The notes below the pieces were generated by a model. It had not been told where the DNA came from. It was given only the letters and a program-made list of their open reading frames with translations, and did no database searches. Position numbers and translations under genes: made by a program. Positions 1 through 5,123 of a stretch of 5,123 nt of DNA are shown piece by piece. Position 1 is the first letter of the stretch; every line of letters begins with the position of its first letter. Origin of the DNA: Chloroflexota bacterium (GTDB lineage Bacteria > Chloroflexota > UBA6077 > CF-72); the NCBI GenBank assembly GCA_019242065.1, contig JAFAWJ010000045.1, positions 1 to 5,123 on the forward strand, written 5' to 3'.

Positions 1-1026
1 TGCTTGCAGCTCGGCTTTCAGGCTGGCATCCATGGCCATCGGCGACACGTCGCTGGCCAGTTCGTACTCGATGCTGACGCCGCGCTCGGCGGCGATGTCC
101 TGGCCAAGCTGGCGGATCTGCGCCGCGAGTCGCTGCTTGCTGGCTTCGTCGGGATGGCGCAGGTCGACCGAGAACTCGACGTGGCCCGGCACGATGTTCC
201 AGGCGCCCGGCCGCACGTCCCACCAGCCGTTGGTGACCACCGCCGGCCGGCCAACCTCGGCGACCAGGCGGGTCATCTCGGAAGCAAACAGCGCCGCCGC
301 CTGCAGCGGGTCGCGACGCAGGTCCATGGGCGTGGTCCCGGCGTGATCGGTGCGCCCCTCCAGCGTCACGCGGAAACGGTACAGACCGGTGATGGCGTCG
401 ACGATACCCAGCGGCAGGTGCGCGTCATACAGGATGCGGCCCTGTTCGATGTGTAGCTCGACGAACGCCTCCAGATCGGTGCGGACCGCGTCACGGACGC
501 GCTCGGGCGCCAGGCCCACCTCACCCATCGCCCGTGCGATCGTCACCCCGTCGTCGTCGGTCAGCGAGTCGAGCTCGCCTGGCTCGATCTGGCCCAGGAT
601 CCCGCGGGTACCCCAGAAATTGGCATGGAAGCGGCTGTCCTCTTCCTCGCACAGCGCCACCATTTCGACCGACTTGCGCGGCCGGCCGAGGCTGCGCTTC
701 AAGGCGCGCATGGCCGCCAGTGCGCTGAGGATGCCCAGGCCGCCGTCATAGCGGCCACCCAGGATGACAGTGTCGACATGCGAGCCGGTCAGGATGGTGC
801 GCGGGCTCTCACCTTCGAGTCGGCCAAACAGGTTACCGACGGCGTCGCCGCTGACCTCGAGACCCGCCTCGGCCATCCAGTCCGCCACCTGCTGCCGAGC
901 GGCGCACCAGGCGGGGTCGTACACGTGGCGCACGATGCCGCCGCCGGGCTGCTCGCCAATCTTGCCCAGCGTCTCGACCAGTTCAGCCATCTCGGCGGGC
1001 TCAATCGTCAGCCAACCGTCAGCCAT
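1..1026 (-). CDS. M20-family N-carbamoyl-L-amino acid hydrolase / allantoate amidohydrolase-like protein, C-terminus cut by window edge
   Basis: The leftward frame is open from an ATG at 1024-1026 to the window edge: 342 codons without a stop, against about 410 residues usual for the family, so roughly 70 are missing. These enzymes hydrolyse the carbamoyl or ureido C-N bond of N-carbamoyl amino acids, allantoate or ureidoglycine in the cytoplasm using two metal ions. Visible motifs are GSHVDT (81-86, His83), GGRYDGGLG (90-98, Asp94), the acidic CEEEDSRF (126-133), ELHIEQG (190-196, His192), GRTDHAGTTPMDLRRDPL (224-241) and NIVPG..EFSVDLRHPD (277-293). They match the metal and substrate residues of the AllC/HyuC/AmaB group. 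The last metal-binding His would lie beyond the edge. Substrate cannot be told from sequence: carbamoylase, allantoate and beta-ureidopropionate members share these motifs. The start overlaps the end of rarA by 8 nt, so the two are probably cotranscribed. The family is sure, the substrate is not. Confidence 0.93.
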   Translation of the reverse strand, partial: MADGWLTIEPAEMAELVETLGKIGEQPGGGIVRHVYDPAWCAARQQVADWMAEAGLEVSGDAVGNLFGRLEGESPRTILTGSHVDTVILGGRYDGGLGILSALAAMRALKRSLGRPRKSVEMVALCEEEDSRFHANFWGTRGILGQIEPGELDSLTDDDGVTIARAMGEVGLAPERVRDAVRTDLEAFVELHIEQGRILYDAHLPLGIVDAITGLYRFRVTLEGRTDHAGTTPMDLRRDPLQAAALFASEMTRLVAEVGRPAVVTNGWWDVRPGAWNIVPGHVEFSVDLRHPDEASKQRLAAQIRQLGQDIAAERGVSIEYELASDVSPMAMDASLKAELQA

Positions 1027-2365
1027 CTGCCTTCTCCTCGCCAGCGAGGCCGCGAATGCGCTCGACGCGCGGCGCGATGTCGCTCGCCTCGAATCCCTGA
1101 TCGCCGGGCGCGTAGAACCGCCGCCCCACCAGATTTTCTGGCACGTACGTTTGCGTCCAGCGCCGCGGGTCGTCGTCCACAAAATCGTGGCTGTAGCGAT
1201 AGTCACGCCCGTAGCCCATGCCGCGCATCAAGCCAGTCACCGCGTTGCGCAGGTGCAGCGGCACCGGATCGTTGCGTGTGTCCCGCACCGCGTCCATGGC
1301 CGCACTGTACGCGCGACCCACCGAATTCGACTTGGGCGCCGTCGCCAGATACAGCGTCGCCTCGGTCAGCGGAAACATCGCCTCGGGCATGCCCACGAAA
1401 TGGGCGGCCTGCTGCGCGGCCACGGCCACGCTCAACGCGTGCGGATCAGCCAGTCCAACGTCCTCGCCGGCCAGGATCACCAGGCGACGGGCGATGAACA
1501 TCAGGTCTTCACCGGATTCCAGCATGCGCGCCAGCCAGTACACCGCCGCGTCCGGATTCGAGCCGCGCACCGACTTGATGAACGCCGAGATGGTGTCGTA
1601 GTGCGCGTCGCCGGCCTTGTCGTAGACCAGCGCGCGCTGCTGTACCGCGTCTTCGATCAGCCCCAGCGTGATGGTCGACGAGTCGCCCGCCGCGTTCGCG
1701 GCGAGCTCCAGGGCGTTCAGCGCCATGCGCGCGTCGCCGTTGGCGCGTTCGACCAGGTGCTTGACCGCCGGCTCCTCGATGTGCAGGCCGCGGCTGCCCA
1801 GACCCCGGTCGGCATCGACGAGGGCGCGGCGCACGATGGTCTCGACGTCCGCGTCGCTCAGCGCCCGCAGCGTGAACACGCGGACACGTGATAGCAGCGC
1901 TGCGTTCACCTCGAAGCTGGGATTCTCGGTGGTTGCCCCGATGAGCGTCACCGTGCCGTTTTCGGCGTGCGGCAGCACGGCATCCTGCTGCGCCTTGTTC
2001 CAGCGGTGGACTTCATCGATAAACAGGATGGTGCGCTGGTCGGCCGCGCGCCGCGCTTCGTCGACGACCTTGCGCAGGTCGGCCACGCCCGCGGTGACGG
2101 CCGAGAGCGCCACGAAGCGCGAGTGGCTGAGTCTGGCGATCACTTCGGCAAGCGTCGTCTTGCCCGAGCCCGGCGGACCCCACAGCAGCATGCTGGGGAC
2201 GCGGTCGGCTTCCAGTGCGCGGCGCAGGGCGCGGCCGGGCGCCAGCAGGTGGTCCTGGCCGAGGATCTCGTCGAGCGTCCGCGGGCGCATGCGCGCCGCC
2301 AGCGGCATGCCGGCCGCCGCGGCCGCCTGGCGTGGATCCGAAAACAGCGGCGCCTGCGCGTTCAC
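1019..2365 (-). CDS. rarA: Replication-associated recombination protein A (RarA/MgsA), AAA+ ATPase
   Basis: This is a complete 448-residue protein, the usual length for RarA, a clamp-loader-like AAA+ ATPase that acts at stalled replication forks and single-stranded/double-stranded DNA junctions. The conserved N-terminal block PLAARMRPRTLDEILGQDHL (21-40) is followed by Walker A GPPGSGKT (63-70), Walker B ILFIDEVHRWNK (113-124), sensor 1 GATTENPS (143-150), the arginine-finger region SRVR (159-162) and sensor 2 GDARMALN (210-217). The C-terminal tetramerisation domain typical of RarA/WRNIP1 follows, with RGSNPDAAVYWLARMLESGED (267-287), EDVGLADPHAL (301-311) and ENLVGRRFYAP (410-420). All catalytic motifs are intact. 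The start is GTG at 2363-2365. No good Shine-Dalgarno precedes it, but the next in-frame Met (20) leaves almost nothing before the conserved block, and other RarA proteins have a short leader with a similar LFS-type segment. The stop overlaps the downstream M20 gene. Identification is firm. Confidence 0.97.
   Translation of the reverse strand: MNAQAPLFSDPRQAAAAAGMPLAARMRPRTLDEILGQDHLLAPGRALRRALEADRVPSMLLWGPPGSGKTTLAEVIARLSHSRFVALSAVTAGVADLRKVVDEARRAADQRTILFIDEVHRWNKAQQDAVLPHAENGTVTLIGATTENPSFEVNAALLSRVRVFTLRALSDADVETIVRRALVDADRGLGSRGLHIEEPAVKHLVERANGDARMALNALELAANAAGDSSTITLGLIEDAVQQRALVYDKAGDAHYDTISAFIKSVRGSNPDAAVYWLARMLESGEDLMFIARRLVILAGEDVGLADPHALSVAVAAQQAAHFVGMPEAMFPLTEATLYLATAPKSNSVGRAYSAAMDAVRDTRNDPVPLHLRNAVTGLMRGMGYGRDYRYSHDFVDDDPRRWTQTYVPENLVGRRFYAPGDQGFEASDIAPRVERIRGLAGEEKADG
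1030..1039 (-). promoter_or_regulatory. Ribosome binding site of the M20 hydrolase gene, inside the end of rarA
   Basis: Read leftwards the bases are GAGGAGAAGG, ending 3 nt before the ATG at 1026; the GAGGAG core lies 7 nt before it. This purine run is also the codons for the Gly-Glu-Glu-Lys near the RarA C-terminus. It supports the ATG at 1026 over the next in-frame ATG (Met13). Confidence 0.7.
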
Positions 2366-2500
2366 TGCCGTGGGAGGCTACCAGTTCTGTCTTCTGACTT
2401 CTTCGTGTGGCATACTTGCGGTGCCGTCCTCGAGGCCCCGTGACGGGTGGCACGGTGGGATTTCGGCGCAGGTCTGGAGGAGGATCAAAGACCCACGGTC
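2366..2500. promoter_or_regulatory. Divergent intergenic region between rarA and the sigma-54 activator gene
   Basis: These 135 bp separate two divergent genes, so promoters in both directions are expected. Rightwards, the best candidate is an extended -10-like TGG-CATACT at 2408-2416 (4 of 6 matches to TATAAT plus an upstream TG), with no convincing -35 at normal spacing. I see no clear promoter for rarA. A purine run GGAGGAGG at 2476-2483 resembles a ribosome binding site but ends 17 nt before the ATG at 2501, too far to be ideal. If translation instead began at the in-frame GTG 2447, this run would be coding. An 11-bp palindrome is listed separately. Confidence 0.4.
2437..2447. repeat. 11-bp palindrome in the divergent intergenic region, possible operator
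   Basis: The sequence is CCCGT-G-ACGGG, two perfect 5-bp arms around one base. It lies about 20 bp downstream of the tentative -10 element and between the two divergent genes, where an operator would make sense. A palindrome this short is also expected by chance in GC-rich DNA, so the call is weak. Confidence 0.25.
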
Positions 2501-3931
2501 ATGGTTGCACGCGCACAACGTAAGGCGCGCCCCGCAGAACAGCAAAGCGACCGCCCGATCCAGACCAGACGCATCCTCATCGCCGACGACGACGCGGCCA
2601 TCCGTGGCACCCTCGTCGAGCTCCTGCAGAGCGAGGGCTACGACACGCTCCAGGCCAAAAGCGGCAGCGAGGTGCTGCGCATCGTGCCCGTCGAGGAGCC
2701 CGATCTGCTGCTCATCGACCTGCGCATGCCGGACCAGGACGGCATCCAGATCCTGAAGCGCCTCTCGGCCCAGGACATCAACGTCGGCAACGTCATCTTG
2801 ATGACCGCTTACGGCACGTCCAGCACCACGATCGAAGCGATGCACCTGGGCGCCTACGACTACATCACCAAGCCCTTCGACATCGATCGGGTGCTGTTCA
2901 CGATCCGTCGCTACTTCGAGCGGCAGCAGCTGGCTCAGGAGCTCGTCCGCAGCAAGCAGGAAAACAAGGCCCTCTCGGAGCGCATCGTCGGCAACACGCC
3001 CCAGATGCTGGACGTCTACAAGATGATCGGCAAGGTCGCGGCTTCGGACGCGAACGTACTGATCATCGGCGAGACCGGCGCCGGCAAGGAGTCGGTGGCC
3101 GAGATGCTGCACGAGTATTCGACGTACTCCAAGGGACCGCTGGTCAAGGTCAACCTGACCGCCCTGCCGGCCACGCTCATGGAAAGCGAGCTGTTCGGCC
3201 ATGAGAAGGGCTCGTTCACCGGCGCCGACCGCCAGCGCATCGGTCGCTTCGAGATGGCCCACAAGGGCACGATCTTCCTCGACGAGATCGGCGACATGGC
3301 CCTTACCCTGCAAGCCAAGCTGCTGCGGGTGCTGCAGGAGCGCGAGTTCGAGCGAGTTGGCTCCTCCCAGTCGATCAAGGTCGACGTGCGCGTGGTCGCC
3401 GCCACCAATAAGGACCTGCGCGCCGAGGTCGAGGCCGGGCGCTTCCGCGAAGACCTGTATCACCGTCTGGCCGTCATCACCATCCACGTCCCGCCGCTGC
3501 GCGAGCGCAAAGAGGACATCCCGCTCCTGGTCGAGCATTTCCTGCAGAAGCACCGCTTCAGCGACGCCAGCGCGCCGGCGCGCATCAGCGAAGAAGCCCT
3601 GCAGCGCCTGATGGCGTACGACTGGCCGGGCAACGTGCGCGAGCTGGAGCACACCGTCGAGCGCGCGGTCGTCCTGGCCCAGGGCGGGGTCATCACCGCC
3701 GACCACCTGGCGATGGACGTCGATCGCGAAATCGCGATCATCGACCTGAACCAGCAGCTCACCGACGGCAAGACGCTGGCCGAGGTGCTCGCGGCGGTCG
3801 AGTCGCGCTACATGCAGCGGGCGCTGCTGCGCTCGGACGGCAACCGCCACGCCGCGGCCCGGCTGCTTGGCACGGATATTGCAACCATCGAGAAAAAGCT
3901 GGCGGAGCACGGTCTCGACGGTCGCGTCTGA
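2501..3931 (+). CDS. Sigma-54-dependent response regulator, NtrC family (receiver - AAA+ - Fis-type HTH)
   Basis: This 476-residue bacterial enhancer-binding protein uses ATP hydrolysis to open promoters held by sigma-54 RNA polymerase. The receiver domain (about 23-140) has acidic-pocket Asp30/Asp31, phosphoacceptor Asp73 in LIDLRMP, Thr102 and Lys124 (ITKPFD), so phosphorylation control is expected; no histidine kinase is in the window. The AAA+ domain (about 162-395) has Walker A GETGAGKE (190-197), sigma-54 contact loop GSFTGA (237-242, usually GAFTGA), Walker B TIFLDE (257-262), FREDLYHRL (315-323) with the arginine finger, and WPGNVREL (375-382). The C-terminal Fis-like segment GNRHAAARLLG (447-457) is clear, but the following recognition part TDIATIEKKL lacks the basic residues usual here. 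The start is uncertain: ATG 2501 places the receiver 22 residues in; GTG 2447 would add 18 residues with no recognisable conservation. The specific target cannot be named from the protein, but the next genes are a likely one. Confidence 0.94.
   Translation: MVARAQRKARPAEQQSDRPIQTRRILIADDDAAIRGTLVELLQSEGYDTLQAKSGSEVLRIVPVEEPDLLLIDLRMPDQDGIQILKRLSAQDINVGNVILMTAYGTSSTTIEAMHLGAYDYITKPFDIDRVLFTIRRYFERQQLAQELVRSKQENKALSERIVGNTPQMLDVYKMIGKVAASDANVLIIGETGAGKESVAEMLHEYSTYSKGPLVKVNLTALPATLMESELFGHEKGSFTGADRQRIGRFEMAHKGTIFLDEIGDMALTLQAKLLRVLQEREFERVGSSQSIKVDVRVVAATNKDLRAEVEAGRFREDLYHRLAVITIHVPPLRERKEDIPLLVEHFLQKHRFSDASAPARISEEALQRLMAYDWPGNVRELEHTVERAVVLAQGGVITADHLAMDVDREIAIIDLNQQLTDGKTLAEVLAAVESRYMQRALLRSDGNRHAAARLLGTDIATIEKKLAEHGLDGRV
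3722..3739. promoter_or_regulatory. Perfect inverted repeat inside the activator gene, candidate enhancer (upstream activating) site
   Basis: The repeat is GATCGCGA-AA-TCGCGATC: two perfect 8-bp arms around two bases, covering codons 408-413 of the activator gene. Its centre is about 139 bp before the -24 GG of the sigma-54 promoter at 3868-3883 and about 163 bp before the predicted transcription start. Sigma-54 activators normally bind dyad-symmetric sites roughly 80-200 bp upstream, so symmetry and distance both fit. What is seen is the repeat and its position; binding by the local activator is inference. Chance repeats of this quality are not rare across 5 kb. Confidence 0.4.
3868..3883 (+). 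promoter_or_regulatory. Sigma-54 (-24/-12) promoter embedded in the 3' end of the activator gene
   Basis: The bases TGGCACGGATATTGCA match the sigma-54 consensus TGGCACG-N4-TTGC(A/T) at every defined position. The -24 GG is at 3869-3870, the -12 GC at 3881-3882, and the required 10 bp lie between them. Transcription would start near 3894, giving a leader of about 87 nt before the membrane-protein ATG at 3981, with rpoN next. The site lies over codons 456-461 of the activator. The Ile460 codon is ATT, the only non-ATC isoleucine codon of 31 in that gene, and it supplies the TT of the -12 element. A 12-position match with correct spacing is unlikely by chance in 5 kb (about one in a thousand for both strands with even base composition). 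Confidence 0.75.
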
Positions 3932-3965
3932 TGCTTTCCGTTTCGTACGCTTGTTGAACTACGCG

Positions 3966-3975
3966 AAGGGAGAGG
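3966..3975 (+). promoter_or_regulatory. Ribosome binding site of the small membrane-protein gene
   Basis: AAGGGAGAGG ends 5 nt before the ATG at 3981; the GGAG core lies 8 nt before it. It fixes this ATG as the start rather than the upstream in-frame ATG at 3867, which lies inside the activator gene. Confidence 0.75.
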
Positions 3976-3980
3976 ACACG

Positions 3981-4322
3981 ATGGTTGACGAAGGTAGCGG
4001 CGCGTACGCCAGCTCGAAACCCTGGGAAGATCGCGGCGGACGCGCCATTGGCACCGTCATCGCCGCCGCGCTGGCGGCGGGTGTTATTGCCTTTATTTTG
4101 CGCCGCTCGCGCGCGGAAGAGGAAATCGAAGAGCCGAGCAATCAGCTGGCCAGGCTTGCGCGCGATTGGGCCAGCAGCGACAGCGTGGAAGCCGGCCGCG
4201 AGTTTGTCATGGACAAAATTGTCCCCGAGCTGAAGCCTGCCTTGTTGTCGGCACTCTCAGAAATTGAAGACATCGTCGACCAGGCCTTTCGGCGCATCGA
4301 GAAGAACATCAAGAAGCTGTAA
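3981..4322 (+). CDS. Small single-pass membrane protein of unknown function, upstream of rpoN
   Basis: I do not recognise this 113-residue protein. A polar N-terminus (1-21) is followed by one hydrophobic segment AIGTVIAAALAAGVIAFIL (22-40), then RRSR and a charged, helix-prone tail (41-113) starting with an acidic patch (EEEIEE, 46-51). The basic residues after the membrane segment suggest the tail faces the cytoplasm. There is no cleavable-signal pattern and no cysteine. The tail, with spaced hydrophobics from 54 to 110, looks amphipathic and may bind a protein or the membrane surface. The start is set by a good ribosome binding site. The gene lies 49 nt after the activator and ends 5 nt before rpoN, so it is probably cotranscribed with rpoN, from the embedded sigma-54 promoter among others. 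By analogy with Psp-type systems it might report envelope state to the activator, but nothing in the sequence proves this. It has a loose resemblance to small YtxH-like membrane proteins, without a clear motif. Confidence 0.85.
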   Translation: MVDEGSGAYASSKPWEDRGGRAIGTVIAAALAAGVIAFILRRSRAEEEIEEPSNQLARLARDWASSDSVEAGREFVMDKIVPELKPALLSALSEIEDIVDQAFRRIEKNIKKL

Positions 4323-4327
4323 TCCGT

Positions 4328-5123
4328 ATGACGATGGAGCTGGAGCTCGATCTCGGCCAGGAGTACTCGCCGAATCAGACGCTCAAGGTCTCGCCTCGAC
4401 TGGTCGCGGCCAATTACATCCTCGAGCTGTCCTCTCAGGAGCTCCAGCAACAGATCGCCACCGAGCTCAACGACAATCCCGCCCTCGAGCTCGTCGAGGT
4501 GCCGACCTGCCGCATCTGCGGCACCGAGCTGCAAGGGTCGATTTGCCCGCGCTGCATCCAGCGCCAGAAAGGTAGCTCGTCGAGCAGCACCTACGGACCC
4601 GAGGGCAGCGGTTACGGCTACGACGACGGCGATACGCGCGGCCGGTCGTCAGACGACGAAGACTTTGATCCGCTGACGCGGGTCGCGTCCGAGCAGACAC
4701 TCAGCGAAAAGCTGCTGATGGACATGGGCGCGGCGCTGCCCGAGGAGGACATGCCGATCGCCGAGTACCTGGTCGGCAGCCTGGACGAAAAGGGCTATCT
4801 GGCGATCAAGATCGAGGACGTCGCCTACGAGCTCGACGTCTCGATCGACACGGTGCGCGCCGTGCTGCGCGTGCTCCAGGCCCAGGAGCCGATCGGCATC
4901 GGCGCCCGCCGCCTGAGCGAGTGCCTCCTCATCCAGATCGACCACCTCGAAGAGCGCGGCCTGTCCCAGCCGCACGCCCGCGAGATCGTCAGCCAGTTCC
5001 TGACGGAGCTCGGCGAGCACAAGTTCGGGCGCATCGCGCACGAGCTCAAGATCTCGCAGCAAGAGGTCTCCGACGTCTGGGAGTTCGTCAAGAGCAAGCT
5101 CAACCCGCACCCGGCCCACGGTT
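4328..5123 (+). CDS. rpoN: RNA polymerase sigma-54 factor (RpoN) with zinc-ribbon insert, C-terminus cut by window edge
   Basis: The frame is open from ATG 4328 to the window edge: 265 codons of a protein usually 430-500 long. Sigma-54 directs polymerase to -24/-12 promoters and needs an ATP-using activator. Region I (about 14-56) is recognisable from LKVSPRLVAANYILELSSQELQQ..TELNDNPALE but diverged from the usual TPQL-x-QAI-x-LLQ form. Next comes a four-cysteine knuckle, C61-x2-C64-x8-C73-x2-C76, then a Ser/Gly/Asp-rich acidic linker (82-114) in the place of region II. The core-binding domain starts near DPLTRVASEQTLSEKLL (114-130), with SLDEKGYL (151-158) and EPIGIGARRLSECLLIQI (187-204), typical of sigma-54. 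The HTH and RpoN box are beyond the edge. There is no strong ribosome binding site; with a 5-nt gap after the membrane-protein stop, translational coupling is likely. ATG 4334, two codons later, is an equally possible start. Confidence 0.93.
   Translation, partial: MTMELELDLGQEYSPNQTLKVSPRLVAANYILELSSQELQQQIATELNDNPALELVEVPTCRICGTELQGSICPRCIQRQKGSSSSSTYGPEGSGYGYDDGDTRGRSSDDEDFDPLTRVASEQTLSEKLLMDMGAALPEEDMPIAEYLVGSLDEKGYLAIKIEDVAYELDVSIDTVRAVLRVLQAQEPIGIGARRLSECLLIQIDHLEERGLSQPHAREIVSQFLTELGEHKFGRIAHELKISQQEVSDVWEFVKSKLNPHPAHG

Noticed and set aside
2408..2419. TGGCATACTTGC in the divergent intergenic region as a sigma-54 promoter for the activator
   Set aside because: Only 7 bp separate the GG and GC dinucleotides; sigma-54 needs 10. 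It is kept only as a weak extended -10 candidate.
4..2443. Long rightward open frames across the left half
   Set aside because: They lie opposite the M20 and rarA genes, encode Arg/Ala/Ser-rich sequence with no recognisable domains, and arise from GC-rich codon bias.
2448..2463. TGGCACGG as a second -24 element
   Set aside because: The -24 half is perfect but the place of the -12 GC (2461-2462) reads TT, so the promoter is incomplete.
2378..3910. Leftward 510-codon open frame opposite the activator gene
   Set aside because: It is antisense to a clear NtrC-type protein with all motifs intact, and its own sequence (His/Gln/Asp/Val-rich) matches no family I recognise.
3867..3980. N-terminal extension of the small membrane protein from the in-frame ATG at 3867
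   Set aside because: It would overlap the end of the activator gene, has no ribosome site, and the ATG at 3981 has a good one; the predicted transcript also starts after 3867.
3932..3980. Terminator or RNA element between the activator and the membrane-protein gene
   Set aside because: There is no GC-rich stem followed by a T run, only short imperfect symmetry; it is best read as a leader.

Overview
The window is high-GC bacterial DNA with strong C-ending codon bias: in the sigma-54 activator gene, 30 of 31 isoleucine codons are ATC. Genes are tightly packed, and I see no RNA genes, mobile elements or CRISPR. A sigma-54 gene argues against most Actinobacteria. The unusual sigma-54, with a zinc-ribbon insert and a diverged region I, makes me lean towards Chloroflexota or a similar high-GC non-proteobacterial lineage. 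That placement is inference only.

The left half (1-2365) is read leftwards. It holds rarA, a replication-fork AAA+ ATPase, followed with an 8-nt overlap by an M20-family N-carbamoyl amino acid / allantoate-type amidohydrolase that runs off the left edge. A divergent intergenic region (2366-2500) separates this pair from the right half.

The right half (2501-5123) is read rightwards. It holds an NtrC-type sigma-54 activator (receiver, AAA+, Fis-type HTH), a 113-residue single-pass membrane protein of unknown function, and the first 265 codons of rpoN (sigma-54), cut by the right edge. An activator and the sigma factor it acts on are therefore neighbours.

The main discovery is inside the activator gene. 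Its last 70 bases contain a full match to the sigma-54 -24/-12 promoter consensus (TGGCACG-N4-TTGCA, 3868-3883), pointing at the membrane-protein gene and rpoN. The promoter lies over the codons for the DNA-recognition part of the activator's own HTH. That part has lost the usual basic residues, and the gene's only ATT isoleucine codon falls in the -12 element. About 140 bp further upstream, still inside the activator gene, is a perfect inverted repeat with 8-bp arms (3722-3739), at a typical distance for an enhancer site. Together these suggest a compact self-regulating circuit in which activator plus sigma-54 drive the small membrane protein and sigma-54 itself from a promoter and enhancer hidden in coding sequence.
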